DNA of 64,000 nucleotides from Deroplatys truncata (lineage: Eukaryota > Arthropoda > Insecta > Mantodea > Mantidae), in assembly GCA_030765065.1 (NCBI GenBank), contig CM060989.1, positions 62,448,001-62,512,000 on the forward strand, written 5' to 3'. The notes under the pieces were generated by a model. It worked only from the letters and a program-made list of their open reading frames with translations. It had not been told where the DNA came from and did no database searches. Position numbers and translations under genes: made by a program. Below, piece after piece: positions 18,557 through 31,249 of the stretch. Numbering within the stretch: the first letter of the stretch is position 1; each line of letters opens with the position of its first letter.

Positions 18557-19005
18557 ATATTAATCGAGGTAAACCTTCGTAGAAACAGTTTCATTACACT
18601 TTAGATAGAAGGGGGACAGAGGAAACCGAATCGATAGCCAGATTTTCAAAGCGGATAGCTCTTTTGTTGACATCGTGAGAAACAACTAAATAGCGACTTC
18701 ACTTCAAAAATTACAAAGAATTAATATTTTGAAACCAGTAATAAAGATATCCCGAAAAAGGATAATGCCACAAAAAAGTTATCGGAAACAAATTTTGTGA
18801 GAGATCTACATGTATTTGTGTAATACAGTTATGTCTATCTGCTAAACGTTTACCAGTTATACAAAACTATATAAAATTCCTTCCGAATGAAGGGCATTAC
18901 TTAACGCTATTCCCAGAAAATTCAAGATATGCATTATATTTTGGATTTAAACATTTTAAATATATGGTATTTTGATCAAAATCTTAGAGCAATGTTTGAG
19001 AAAAT
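18557..19005 (+). repeat. HLR, old subfamily C (piece 3 of 3)
   Basis: It resumes ATTAATCGAGGTAAACC after LTR-1b and breaks off at GAGAAAATAAAAA, where a younger HLR starts. Confidence 0.65.
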
Positions 19006-19789
19006 AAAAACCTGATGTGTTGCAGTCACATGACTTTCTCTACTCTTGAACAAATTATTTTTACAAACGTTATTCTCCATCTACTTCATGTTAGTCGAGA
19101 TAAAATCTTATTGCTAATTTTCTTGGGGTGCAAAGGGAATATGGCAGACTTTAAGCGATAGTCAATTCTTTTAAGAGCTGGTTACTATGTGGAGTATTCC
19201 ATTGTCTTTGCATGTCCAGGACACAAAAAAAAACCAATAACGAATCCCCATTTGAGAAAAACTATAAGTATTGGAAAATTCAAACAAATAATAAGGGATA
19301 TCTCGGAAATGGTTTACTCAACAACAAAAAAGTATACCTACGACATAAATTGTGTGTTTTAACGAGATCTATATTTTTGTGTAGTAAAACGTGGTCTATA
19401 TCTTACAGTTTACAGTTATGCGAAAATCATTCAGAATTAAGAGTACTTCTGGGGACAATCCCAGAAAATTTAAGATAAACATTTCATTTTCCATCAAAAT
19501 ATCTTAAACGTATGACACTTTACTCAAAATTCTCGAAAAATGATCCATGTAAAGGTTAGACTGCTGTGGGGGAATTTTCTTGAAAATCTTCGTTGCATCA
19601 TTGGAACATATTTAACTCAACCAAGTTTGGTATTAATCCGAAGTTTCGTTTTTTGAGTTATGCTGTTCACAAACTGACAGACACACAGGCAGATACACCC
19701 ACAGACATGTTTCCAAAAATGTTTTATTTGGATTTAGGGCACCACAAAACATCTTGTATATTTCCGGTGAAATCTCGGTATCGATTTTT
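19006..19789 (+). mobile_element. HLR, outer copy, first part
   Basis: It runs from the left terminus AAAAACCTGATGTG to CTCGGTATCGATTTTT, where a reverse subfamily-A copy has inserted into the T-run of the GAATTTTTGGG motif. Confidence 0.8.
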
Positions 19790-20663
19790 ACTTTCTCTAC
19801 TACGTATAGTAAGTAGAGGAAGTATTGTATTCCACCCAAAAATTCGATACCGAGATTTCACTGGAAATACATGTTTTGAGATCCCCTGAATCCAAAAAAA
19901 AGCATTTTTGGAAACATGTACGTGTGTGTGTCTGTCTGTGTGTCTGTCTGTCAGTCTGTGTGTCTGTCTGTGAACAGCATAACTCAGAAACAAACAGTCG
20001 GATAAACACCAAACGTGGTATTTAGGTTTAGTATCTTCCAGGGATGCGACACGAAGGTTTTCAAGAAAATCCCCCCACCCCAAATTACATGGAAGATTTT
20101 TCGAAAATTTTAATTTTCTCAAAAACGGATCTAACGATTTTGATTAAAATATCATATGTTTAAGATATTTTTATGACATATAAAATGTATATCTTGAATT
20201 TTCTGGGAATGTCTCCAAAAGTATTCTCCATTGTGAACGACTTTTGCATAACTGGTAAATCATAAGAGATAGACAAACTTTTACTACACAAAAATGTAGA
20301 TCGCGTTAAAATACACAATTTGTCATATACATTTTTTGTTGAGTGAACCATTTTCGAGATATTGCTTGATATTCCCTTAAATTTTTCAATACTTATATGC
20401 AAAGAGTATTAATCTGTGGGAAAGGGAATAGTGCTGCACCTAGCAACCAGTTATTAAGAGATATGTATGTGCTTAAAGGCTACTGTATTTCTATATTGCC
20501 CTTGTAAATATATATTCCCCTTACATCTACAAGAAACTTAGCAATAAGATAGAGTCTGCAAATGTTTATCTCGATTAACATGAAGTAGATGGAGAATAAG
20601 CGTTTGTAAAAATAGTTTTACAAGAGTAGAGAAAGTCATGTGAGTGTAACACATCAGATTTTT
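19790..20663 (-). mobile_element. HLR, subfamily A, nested in another HLR
   Basis: It runs ACTTTCTCTACTACG to ..CACATCAGATTTTT. Removing it rejoins TATCGA(A)TTTTT with (GGG)TGGAATGCAAT of the host copy. Confidence 0.85.
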
Positions 20664-20726
20664 TTATGGAATGCAATAATTCCTCTACTTACTATACGCA
20701 GTAGGGGAACCAAAAAAAAAATAAAG
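20664..20726 (+). mobile_element. HLR, outer copy, right end
   Basis: It reads TGGAATGCAATAATTCC.. to ..ACGCAGTAGGGGAA, the degraded terminus of the copy that started at 19006. Confidence 0.7.
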
Positions 20727-20892
20727 CAGCATATTTTTAGTTATACTGTTCATAAACATATACGGATCTTTTTCTAAATTTGCTTTTCTATTCTGAGCTT
20801 CAAAACATGCAGTTCCTTTTCAATCTTGGTATCGAATTTTTGGGTGGAATACAATGCCCCGTTTAGCAACTAGGTATGTGATGGGGAAAGTA
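20727..20892 (+). repeat. HLR, old right-end fragment
   Basis: It reads TTAGTTATACTGTTCATAAA.. to ..ATGGGGAAAGTATA. Confidence 0.55.
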
Positions 20893-21663
20893 TAACTGTA
20901 GGGAAATAAATGGCAAAGGGCTTTCAGAAGCGTCAGGGTTGTACTTTCATTTGTTTATTGCTCTGCCGTGTCTTGCCTCTAGCGGATGCGAATTTAGACG
21001 CAATGCCAGACGAGATTTATTCTTTATTTTTCATTTATACCCCGACTTTAACTACAATGGTCTTATCGACGGCCTTTTAGCTTTGAAACATCCTGCCTAT
21101 CGGCAATAGTGTTAACTCGTATACAGTTGTCATCAGATTTCTGGTTCCTCTTTGGGCATTCCCCAGCCGGGAATCTCACCCTGGAGCCCTCTCACAGCAG
21201 CTATTCTGCGACCGAGCTAATTGATTCTTTATCAAAAGAAGTTAAGACGAATAGGTTCATATTTGAACTGACATTCCCAGTTATTTTTCGATTTGAAGGA
21301 CACTTTCATATTTTACTTTCTCCATAGAACCTATGCTTCAAAACAAGAAATTATTTTTGCAAGGAAAATACGGTAACAATAACTGTAATAAATCGATTTT
21401 TAAATAAATGCAGTAAATTAATCTGCTTTTTAATTTTTTCCAAAATTTAGATTAGTTTAACTAACGTAGTTTGTGACGACTACTTAGGGAATTGCTATTT
21501 TGTACTCTCAAAGGTAAGAACGGGCGTTAAACACTATTATATCATCCCAGTATTATCATTGCTACCACCCTTTACCAGAATTTAACCAGGGCAGAAGGGG
21601 CGAAGCAGTACTAGCAACTCTATGCTTCCAGTTATTTATACTGCTAAATTATTTCAAGTTACA
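20893..21663. other. Unassigned stretch with a weak tRNA-like arm
   Basis: Minus strand ~21228-21166 has TTAGCTCGGTCGCAG and AGGGTGAGATTCCCGG, an A/B-box-like pair and possibly a SINE relic. Otherwise nothing is recognised. Confidence 0.3.
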
Positions 21664-22634
21664 CAGTGCTTTTCGTTCACACTGTGGCCACCGAAGTGCT
21701 ACTCGCGCGCCGGCCGCCGCGGCTCAGACTTCCGCCAAAATAGTTGTAACATCCCCGTATTCACCTCACATTTTCTTAGTTACAGTTAGAATTATTATAA
21801 GAGATGTTGGGAATGTTGTCCATTTTCAGGAAAAGTTATTTCACCTGAAGAGTTGAATATCCGAAATTGAGTAAACTTTTCGCCTACGCTTTCCTTTAGT
21901 ATTTCTAATGTATGGAGTTTGTTGCATACACTTTTATCTTCATGTGATCATCAAAGTCGCGTAAGTTTCTGTAATTGAATTTTGCGAAATGATAGAGTAA
22001 TTGACACACGCTAAATATTATTCTCCGACGAAGCATGGTTCCGTTTATACGGCTATGCTTCGTCGCAAAATAACACGTATTAGATTACAGGGAAACCAGA
22101 TTTTATACGCGAAAATGGGTGTGTAGTAAATGCATACAGAATAATAGCACCTGTATGTTTTTAACAAACAATAAAAGGAGGGAAGAATAGGAATGAATTA
22201 CTCACACCATTTTTTCAACAGCTGTCCGACCTTAAATGGATTTTTCCAACGAGACTTTGCTACCGCGCGTAAAATTGATGAGTATTCAGGAATTTTTTTA
22301 AGATAGGGGAACTTTATCTATGGAAACTTTAAAAATAGATTGCACACGACATTGAAAAACTAAAAGACAACAGACGAGAAATTGGCTCAATTTCGGATAT
22401 TTAACCCTCCAGTATAAATGAAAATTTCCTGAGATGATGTCAGAAATGTGTGGATACAGAAGGACATTTCCAACACCTCTTATGATAAGGTATGTGCTTA
22501 TTATTATTTTAACTGTAACTGTGATAACGTGAGGTGGTTGCGGGGATATTATAATTCTTTTGGCGGGAATCCGAGTTACAGTGCCCGGCTCGCGAGCGAC
22601 CGTGCGGTGGCCACAGTGTGAAGGAAAAGCACTG
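21664..22634 (+). mobile_element. DNA transposon remnant with ~175-bp GC-rich inverted repeats
   Basis: The ends CAGTGCTTTTCGTTCACACT and its near-perfect reverse complement at 22605-22634 extend as diverged arms over 21664-21840 and 22455-22634. Inside, around 22023-22150, the plus strand reads FSDEAWFRLYGYASSQNNTY and then NAYRIIAPV, the catalytic-domain start of the DUF4817-linked Tc1/mariner-group transposases. LLTPFFQQLSDLKW follows after shifts. There are many stops and no intact enzyme. The target duplication is not clear. Confidence 0.65.
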
Positions 22635-22661
22635 CAAATGGCACACTAAATAATTATATTT

Positions 22662-22950
22662 TCACTTTGTGTATCGCTTACCCATGGTAGCTAGAAGTAT
22701 TGTATTCTACCTAAAATATTGATATCGAAATTTCACTGTAAACACATGCTTTGTGGTTTTGTGAACGTTCCCTCCCCCGAACACTAAGGCATGTTTACAA
22801 GAATTTCGTATGTGTGTTTGTCTGTGAACAGCACAGCTCGAAAACGAATAAATGGATACATACCAATTTGGTATTTATATTCACCTTTTTAAAGCTATAT
22901 TCCCTAAAATTTCCCAAACTACCCTTTACCTTTGAGGTAAAGCATTTATG
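22662..22950 (-). repeat. HLR, diverged right-end half
   Basis: The reverse right half: GAAGTATTGTATTCTACC.., GTGTGTTTGTCTGTGAACAG and ACTACCCTTTACC. The terminus is degraded. Confidence 0.6.
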
Positions 22951-22952
22951 TA

Positions 22953-23450
22953 ACCGAGCGGGATGGCTCAGGCGATAACGTATATGGCCCGCATTCGGAA
23001 AGTCCCAGGTTCCATCCCCGGCGTCCACCCAATCTGACTCATGGTTTTTTTTCGAGGGTTTTCCCGGGTCGTCAGGCGAATTCTGGAGTGGTTTCTTTCA
23101 TCCCCCGAATTTTCTGTCCCTTCATTAAGCATTTCATTCATCCTTCACCCCATTTGGCCTGTTTCGGGGTTGAAAGAGTCGGCGATGGAGTTTCGATGCA
23201 GCGTGGCAGGGGAAAAAGGTGAACTTTCTCGTTCCTTGGCCTTCCACTGGTTGCCGGAGTATAAGAACCGCCCCTTGGAGGGACGTTGGAACCTATGTTG
23301 GGAGAGGTCCCCGGTCTGCCTGTCCGACTGCTGAAGCGTTTATATCTGGAAGCTGTAAGGACCCTGTCATTCCCGTGCAGTCACTCCTGGTTCCAGCCGC
23401 CGGGTATCCCCCTTCATCCCATCCATTCTTCCCGGGGACGATCCACAATC
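22953..23450 (+). mobile_element. tRNA-headed SINE, near full length
   Basis: The head CGAGCGGGATGGCTCAGGCG gives an A box and AGGTTCCATCCCCGG a B box (23008-23017). A ~430-bp body carries TTTTCCCGGGTCGTCAGGCG, AGTATAAGAACCGCCC and TCACTCCTGGTTCCAGCCGC. The same body recurs in reverse at 32480-33010. The tail ends in CAAAAATCAAAAAAATT. Confidence 0.8.
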
Positions 23451-24635
23451 CAAAAATCAAAAAAATTATTCATGTAACTACTATTTCTGATACAGACTTC
23501 TGAGCGCTCAAATTTCTGCAAATGTTTAAATCTCCAAGTCTGTAAGTTGTTACGTCACTACGTATTATGCAGGTATGTAAATTCTGCTGAAACGTATATC
23601 CGCAGTTAAGTGGACTGATTTCAATATCCATGGACGTAAGAATTTAAGAAGAAAGTCATTAAAATTAAAAGTTGGGCATTTCTGGTTCTAGTAAAGGCAG
23701 CAGTATTAGTTTTGAAGTGTTTATACGCGCTTCCTACAAATCAACCTTTGTACCCAATAGTTTTAGCCTAATATTCGAAATCTGGTCGTAGTTCTATATT
23801 ATCACAATTTGATTATAATAATCAGTCTTAAAACTACAATGAATGTTAAATGCAAAACTAATGATGTGCTAAACGATACTGACTTGGATGTTAAAATGGA
23901 GTGAGTAAACGTGACCTGGCAGCAAAAACCTCCAGGGATATATACGCCGCATTTCGATCATCTCGAAAGATGGTTAGAATCAAATGAACGTCGAACGCTT
24001 CGAAAAATAACAACAAAAAGTGAGAGTTAAGTGATAAAATTATCTAAAACTAGAAAGTACAACTGTACGGTGAAAGCAACGGTTTGGCTACCTGTCGTTT
24101 AGATAAATGGTTTCCGACACGAGATAGAGTGACTGATAGATTTTTAAATGTTCCCTTCCTGGTGGGCACCAGCTAGCATTAGATGCCGTATTTTTGTTTT
24201 CCTTTCTGTATTTCTTTCTAAAATGTACAAGTAGGTTTTTAAAGTATGATCCATTATGCAGTAGAATGAGAACTGAACCACCAGTTTACATAATCAATTA
24301 AATTCTCATTCTGATGTAATACCATATCAATCTGTAGATCCTATAGCAAGTTAGACCAACTTAAGAGACAGCCAGTCTAATCTAGGATGTAGATTACGTC
24401 AAAACTACATAATTACAATTTGTTCATTTGGAAAAACAACCGTAATTCTTATGTAGGGTATGTCAGAGCTAAAAACTACAAATTAATGTTGTTTACATTC
24501 AAAATATTTACAATTTCACTAATAGTATTAATTTTTAGTATTTACAAAACTGCATTAATTTTGGGGTAAAATTTGTAGTACAGTTATTTTTTGAATGACT
24601 GATATGGTATCTTTATAATGCTACCTGAATTTATT
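23451..24635. other. Unassigned ~1.2 kb
   Basis: AT-rich, with no frame longer than chance and no recognised repeat. Confidence 0.4.
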
Positions 24636-24738
24636 ACTCTCACTACTACGTACAGTAGGTAGAGAAGGTATTGCATTCCACCCAAAAAATGATACCGAGA
24701 TTTCATGGAAATACATGTTTTGAGGCCTCCTGAAACAA
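24636..24738 (-). repeat. HLR, right-end fragment
   Basis: It reads TCTCACTACTACGTACAG.. to ..GGCCTCCTGAA, then an A-run where the next copy begins. Confidence 0.65.
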
Positions 24739-24741
24739 ACA

Positions 24742-25588
24742 AAAAATCTTATGTGTTACACTCACATAACTTTCTCTACTCTTGTTCAAACTATTTTTAC
24801 AAACGCTTATTCTCCATATGCTTCACGTTAATCGAGATATCGAGATGTTAATCTTACTGCTAATTTTCTTGTAGATGCAAGGGGAATTGGTAGGCTTTAA
24901 GCGATAGTCAAATGTTTTAAGAGCTGGTTGCTATGTGGAGTATTCCATTCCCTTTGCATTACCAAGGCAAAAAAATAAATAACGAATTCCTATTTGTGAA
25001 AAAGTATAAGCATTGGAAAATTTAAGGGAATAACAAGCAATATCTCGAAAAAGGTTCACTCAACAAAAAATGTATATGACATAAATTGTGTATTTTAACG
25101 CGATCTACATTTTTGTGTAGTAAAAGTTTGTCTATCTCTTATGGTTTACCAGTTGTGCAAAAGTCGTTCACAGTGAACAATCTCCTTTTGCAGACATTCC
25201 CAGAAAATTCAAGATATACATTTTATTTGTCATGAAAGTATTTTAAATATATGATATTTTAATCAAAATGTTAGAGCCGTTTTTGAGAAAATTAAAGTTT
25301 TCGAAAAATGTTCTATGTAATCTGGGGTGGGGGGATTTTCTTGAAAATCTTTGTGTCGCATCTTTGGAAGATGCTGAACTAAAAACCAAGTTTGGTGTTT
25401 ATCTGACTGTTCGTTTCTGAGTTATGCTGTTCACAGACAGACACACAGACACACACGGACATGTTTCCAAAAATGCTTTTTTTTGGATTCAGGGGGCCTC
25501 AAAATATATATTTCCGGTGAAATCTCGGTATCGATTTTTTGGGTGGAATACAATACTTCCCCTACCTACTATACGTAGTAGTGAAAGT
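24742..25588 (+). mobile_element. HLR, subfamily B, full length
   Basis: It runs from AAAAATCTTATGTGTTACAC to GTAGTAGTGAAAGT. It has inserted into the A-run of the preceding reverse fragment (..CTGAATCCAAAAAAAGC in other copies). Confidence 0.85.
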
Positions 25589-26511
25589 AATAACAACAGT
25601 TTACGAACAGTTGATCGTGAAAACAATACAAAATGCTACACATGTTTCAGAACACATGTAATTACTTATCAAGCTGCCCATGAATGATTCGCAGTATAGT
25701 CAAATTTGCTAACAGTGGAATAGCTATCTATGAAATAGAGGTGTTGTACAAATAGTCGCCTATTTATACTCTAGTCAGAGTATTCCGAGTTTAACTATCT
25801 AAGATATATTCCGAGTTCGTACAATCGGTCCTTAATGAGATATCCTAGTTTGTGAAAATGGTCAAACACTGTTATCAAATACTACAAATCTTCTATTTTA
25901 GTTCCGTGTAGCTTCTAAAGTTTTATCATTTTTAAAGCATGTCACAGAATGATTAAAATGTCTGTCTATAACCCTAAATTCCTATTAAATTGTGGTAACA
26001 AACGAACAAATATTCAAGAGAAGTCCAAAGAATCTTAAAATACAATTACCGCAGAGGAGCAGAAAAAGACAAACGAGGGCCTGTATATGCACTAAATACT
26101 TTTTAAGCAACATTAAGTCTGGAATAGTGTTATTTGAGGATTATAATTTTTAAACTTTCTTCTTCTTTTTAAACTATCGTTTCTAGGCACATTCTCATTT
26201 TCTAATTATTCCACGACATATTTTTGGATATAAATCAATGAAATTTGGTATACTTCCTTTTAAATAGCAATATAAAGAAACGATGAGATAAATTTTTGTT
26301 AAATGCTAGTAGCAATGTTACTAAACAATAATGTTCATATTCTATAAATTTTTAAGCAAAAAAATTCATTAGTACATTTAACATTTATTTTCTCCCAAAG
26401 TAATAGGATAATTTAAAATTCATCTCTACAATTTATCTATATACTATTAAAAGCTTAACTATAAAATATTTTTTCAAAAAGTAATTGCATTGTGGAGCAA
26501 TTTATTGAAAC
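25589..26511. other. Unassigned ~0.9 kb
   Basis: Very AT-rich, with no gene or repeat recognised. Confidence 0.4.
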
Positions 26512-26738
26512 AAAATCTGATGTGTTACGCTCTTACTTTCTCTACTCTTGTACAAACTATTTTTACAAACGCTTATTCTCCATATGCTTCATGTTAATCG
26601 AGATATCGAGATGTCAATCTTATTGCTAATTTTCTTGTAGATGCAAGGGGAATATGCTAGGTTTAAAGCGATAGTCAAATATTTTAACGCTGGTTGCTAT
26701 GCCGCGCATTCCATTCTCTTTACATGTCCAGGACATAA
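26512..26738 (+). mobile_element. HLR, outer copy, left part
   Basis: It runs AAAATCTGATGTGTTACGC to ATGTCCAGGACATAA and is interrupted in the following A-run by a second HLR in the same orientation. Confidence 0.85.
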
Positions 26739-27464
26739 AAAAATCTGATGTGTTACACTCACATGACTTTCTCTACTCTTGTACAAACTATTTTTACAAA
26801 CGCTTATTCTCCATATGCTTTATGTTAATCGAGATATCGAGATGTCAATCTTATTGGTAATTTTCTTGTAGAAGCAAGGGGAATATGGTAGCTTTTAAGC
26901 GATAGTCAAATATTTTAACGCTGGTTGCTATGTGGCGCATTCCATTCTCTTTGCATATCCAGGACATAAAAAAAATGAATAACGAATTTGAGAAAAAGTA
27001 TAAGTATTGGAAAATTTAAGGAAATAACAAGCAATATCTCGAAAACGGTTCACTCAACAAAAGAAATGTATATGACATAAGTTGTGTATTTTAACGCGAT
27101 CTACATTTTTTGTGTAGTAACATTTTGTCTATCTCTTATGGTTTACCAGTTATGCAAAAGTCGTTCACAATGAAGAATACTTTTGGAGACATTCCCAGAA
27201 AATTCGAGATATACATTTCATTTCTCATGACATTATCTTAAACATATGATATTTTAATCAAAATCGTTAGAGCCATTTTTGAGAAAATTAAAATTTTCGA
27301 AAAATGTTCCATGTAAAGGGTAGTCTGGGGTGGGGGGATTTTCTTGAAAACCTTCGTGTCGCATCTCTGGAAGATACTGAACCTAAATACCAAGTTTGGT
27401 GTTTATACGACTGTTCGTTTTTGAGTTATGCTGTTCACAGACACACCCCACACACAGACACACA

Positions 27465-27509
<45 letters not shown>

Positions 27510-27646
27510 ACACACGGACATGTTTCCAAAAATGCTTTTTTTGGATTCAGGAGGTCTCAAAACATGTATTTCCGGCGAAATCTCGGTATCGAATTTTTGG
27601 GTGGAATGCAATACTTCCCCTACTTACTATACGTAGTAGGGAAAGT
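26739..27646 (+). mobile_element. HLR, subfamily B, nested, with long CA tract
   Basis: AAAAATCTGATGTGTTACAC opens it and GTAGTAGGGAAAGT closes it at 27646. The flanks CCAGGACATAA and AAAACGAATAACG join into the normal HLR sequence. Confidence 0.88.
27437..27516 (+). repeat. CA/CAGA microsatellite inside HLR
   Basis: About 70 bp of CA repeats with CAGACA interruptions, at the fixed microsatellite position of the HLR family. It is one of the longest tracts in the window. Confidence 0.9.
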
Positions 27647-28264
27647 AAAAAACGAATAACGAATTTGAGAAAAAGTATAAGTATTGGAAAATTTAAGGGA
27701 ATAACAAGCAATATCTCGAAAACGGTTCACTCAACAAAAGAAATGTGTATGACATAAATTGTGTATTTTACCGCGATCTACATTTTTTGTGTAGTAAAAT
27801 TTTGTCTATCTCTTATGGTTTAGCAGTTATGCAAAAGTCGTTCACAATGAAGAATACTTTTGGAGACATTCCCAGAAAATTCGAGATATACATTTCATTT
27901 GTCATGATAATATCTTATACATATGATATTTTAATCAAAATCGTTAGAGCCATTTTTGAGAAAATTAAAATTTTCGAAAAATGTTCCATGTAAAGGGTAG
28001 TCTGGGTTGGGAGGATTTTCTTGAAAACCTTCCTGTCGCATCTCTGGAAGATACTGAACCTAAATACCAAGTTTGGTGTTTATACGACTGTTCGTTTCTG
28101 AGTTATGCTGTTCACAGACACACAGACACACACACGAACATATTTCCAAAAATGCTTTTTTGGATTCAAGGGTCTCAAAACATGTATTTCCGGTGAAATC
28201 TCGGTATCGAATTTTTGGGTGGAATACAATGCTTCCCCTACTTACTATACGTAGTAGAAAAAGT
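27647..28264 (+). mobile_element. HLR, outer copy, right part
   Basis: It continues the copy that began at 26512, from AACGAATAACGAATTTGAG to GTAGTAGAAAAAGT. Confidence 0.85.
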
Positions 28265-28956
28265 AATAATAACAACTTAATATCTCTGGAACTGATGTAG
28301 AAATATGCAAATTAAATATTAAACCGTCTTTGTTGTATTAATATTTCAATTGAATCGACATGGAACTGTGAATTTTTGAAATTTTACAGATTTATCAAAG
28401 GTACTGATTTCGAATCAAGGCTTAGTCAAAGGCAACTTTCTTTTATTAAAATAATTTTCATTCTATCTCAAGAACAACGGAGAGAGCGAATAAACGAGTT
28501 TCAAAGTAGTGGAGCAAAGAAACAAAATAAAAGAGTTATCACCGGAGTCAAAACCAGACTTATGTCCAGAATAGTTAAACGCGTCTATATAAATGAGGCA
28601 ATAAAAAGAAAACAAAAATTCACAAAAGTGGTAGTAGACTGTCTCGATACCAGTCAAGTGTGAAGCTGGTGTTAACGTTTTCTAAGACTTTTTAATTGCA
28701 CGCTTGAAGTTGTCGGTGACCTACAAACTCACTCCAGCGAGTGACGTCTTCTACAAGTGCAAGCTTCGTTTATGTGACGACAGAGTTTGGCCTAACCGCA
28801 ACGTCACAACACCCTGTGCTGATGTTAAGCTATTTGGAGTTACCTATCGGACTGTCTTCAGTAATACCACTAATTTAACTGAGGTTAACCAATGCTCGGT
28901 CTCGAAATAATTATTATCTAATGACAACATGCGTATGTTTCATAGCTAAATTAAAC
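28265..28956. other. Unassigned stretch with two short open frames
   Basis: The plus frame 28376-28663 (95 codons) is rich in Lys/Arg (GAKKQNKRVITGVKTRLMSR). The plus frame 28704-28910 reads DVFYKCKLRLCDDRVW, with a cysteine spacing that could suit a secreted domain. I recognise neither and see no splice support. Confidence 0.25.
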
Positions 28957-29736
28957 AAAAATTCATGTGTTACACTCACATGACTTCTACCTTTGTACAA
29001 ACTATTTTTACAAAAGCTTATTCTCCATATGCTTCATGTTAATCGAGATGTTAATCTTATTGCTAATTTTCTTGTAGATGCAAGGGGAATATGGTAGGTT
29101 TTAAGCGATAGTCAAATATTTTAAGAGCTGGTTGCTATGTGGCGCATTACATTCTCTTTGCATGTCCAGGACATAAAAAAACGAATAATAAATTCCCATT
29201 TGAGAAAAAGTATTATTGGAAAATTCAAACTAACAACAAGAAATATCTCGTAAACGGTTCACCCCACAAAAAATGTATATAACATAGATTATGTGTTGTA
29301 GCGAGATCTACATCTTTTGTATAGAATTTTTTTTCTATCTCTTACAGTTTACCAGTTATGCAAAAGTCATTCAGAATGAAAAACGACTTTTGGGGACATT
29401 CCCAGAAAATTCAAGATATACATTTCATTTGCCATTAAAATATCTTAAACATATTTTAATCAAAATCGTTAGAGCCATTTTTGAAAAATGTGTCATGTAA
29501 AAGGTAGTCTGAGGTGGGGGATTTACTTAAAGATCTTCCTGTCGCACCTTTGAAAGATACTGGTTCGTTTTTGAGTTATGGTGTTCACAGATACGCAGAA
29601 AAAGTCGGACTTTTTTCTAAAAATCCTTTTTTTTTTATTCAGGAGGCCTCAAAACATGCATTTTTGTTAAAATCTCGATATCATTTTTTAGTGGAATGCA
29701 TTGCTTCCTGTACTTACTATACGTGATAGAGAAAGT
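28957..29736 (+). mobile_element. HLR, intermediate age
   Basis: It runs from AAAATTCATGTGTTACAC to TGATAGAGAAAGT. The microsatellite is missing and many substitutions are present. Confidence 0.78.
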
Positions 29737-30103
29737 AAAAATGTATTTGAAATAAATAATGTTTTTAAAGAGATCCGCATCTTCGGAAGGGAAGTAAAGC
29801 CGGCGGTAAAAGAACCCCAAGCCTGATAACGATGCCACTGAGCAAAATTTCCGATCTTTCACGCCCAATATAGAATGGAACGCTAAGAACCATAGCAGTT
29901 AACGAGCGCCATAATTAAAACTCAGTGTAATTTAACGTGTATTTGGGAACGTCCTTCAAATAATGTGCCGCGGTGGAATCGGTTTAGCGATGGTTGTTCG
30001 CTATGCAGTGGTTGCATCATTTAACCTTACAATAACAGCATTTCGCAGACAATCATGTTACAACTTATTATAAACGCGTAACGTTACTTAACGAAGGAAA
30101 GTT
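29737..30103. other. Unassigned, host of LTR-1c
   Basis: No gene recognised. It resumes after the LTR at 31148. Confidence 0.35.
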
Positions 30104-31143
30104 TGATGCTGTTTTTAACATTTAAATGATTTCAGTCTAATTATATAATATATAAATTCAATAACAGCCCGCCTTAAACCAATATTTGTGTGTAACAATA
30201 TATAAAAAGTGTATATTACAGTCATTGTATATGTTTATATTATTGTATCCATGTGTAATAATGTTATGTGAGTATATTACGTAATTTAATAATGTAGGAG
30301 CTGTGAGAATAATAAGTTAAAAGTTGCTAACAATGAGGTAACAATGAGGTAACCTTGAGTCAATAATGAATAAGGAAGTTTAACAGTACTACTTGTGATT
30401 CTTGGAGTAACAATAATGTAAGTTTAGTGACAGTTTATAAAATAGCCAATCAACAACCAGAAAAAGCTCTAGTTAAATGAAGGTATTCTATTGGAGTAGG
30501 ATTAGCCAATCAGAAACTGAAATACAGTAAAATTTACAAATCCAGAAGACAGTTGCCTGCAGACAGCGTTACTAAACAGACGCAAAAAGTGTCCTCAAGA
30601 AATTTAATACGTATTCGTGTGAGACGAAAAATAAGTTTACTTGTTAAAAAGTGTAATTAATTAATAAAAAGAATCCCACAGCTCTCTATATCAGTGAAGT
30701 GTTATTTAAATCGTATCAAGTATTAATAAAAGGAGTGAAGTAAAATTATAATATGTGTAAGTCTACATTCTTGTCGCATCACAACCCTACCAAGAGAAAC
30801 GTGTCCCTAACAAAAATACTGATGTAGCCGAGGCAAACATAAATATTTAAAGAAACAGTTTAATTACAAAGTTAATATTTTTTTAACTTGGGGCAAAGGC
30901 CACCTGAAACTACATTTGGGCCGAAGGATAACGGAAACTGTTTACTATACGTGCGGTTGCAACTACTACAAGTTCGGTTCCCCAACAGTTGAACTATAAT
31001 ACAACTCCTTCAATACACCTTCTTCAAATTGACGCCCAAAGCGTGGTGTTGCACATAACAATACAAACCGACTTTCCATACGTAGAAGCAAAACCATCTT
31101 TCTCAAATTGGCGTCCATACGTGGAGCTAACAAAACATCTACA
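30104..31143 (+). mobile_element. LTR-1c: solo LTR with PBS-like array
   Basis: 1,040 bp, from TGATGCTGTTTTTAACATTT to AAAACATCTACA, with a perfect duplication AGTT (30100-30103 and 31144-31147). It has CCAAT-like boxes, an AATTAATAAAAAG signal near 30658 and four to five unit cores from 30966 (AAGTTCGGTTCCCCAACAG, AAATTGACGCCCAAAGCGTG, AAATTGGCGTCCATACGTGG). No coding sequence. Confidence 0.86.
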
Positions 31144-31249
31144 AGTTGGAATACTGTTTCCGATCACTGTCAGTGATGCTGTCAAAATGCTCCAATAAAT
31201 TAATAGGTTATAAACAGGTTTTATGTTGCTTGGAAACCTGCTTTCTCTC

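Noticed and set aside
22953..23020. Functional tRNA gene
   Set aside because: A and B boxes are present, but the acceptor stem does not pair and a SINE body follows. The same holds at 8480-8580 and 17575-17640.
27304..27757. Recurring HLR reading frames (MFHVKG..LENLRVASLEDTEPKY and MVFIRLFVSELCCSQ types) as conserved proteins
   Set aside because: They occur in several overlapping frames at once, run through a microsatellite of variable length, and show many amino-acid changes between subfamilies. They are open by repeat ancestry, not by visible selection.
28376..28910. Two small protein genes
   Set aside because: They are short, have no recognised domain, no splice or codon support, and lie among repeats. 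They are kept only as an unassigned stretch.
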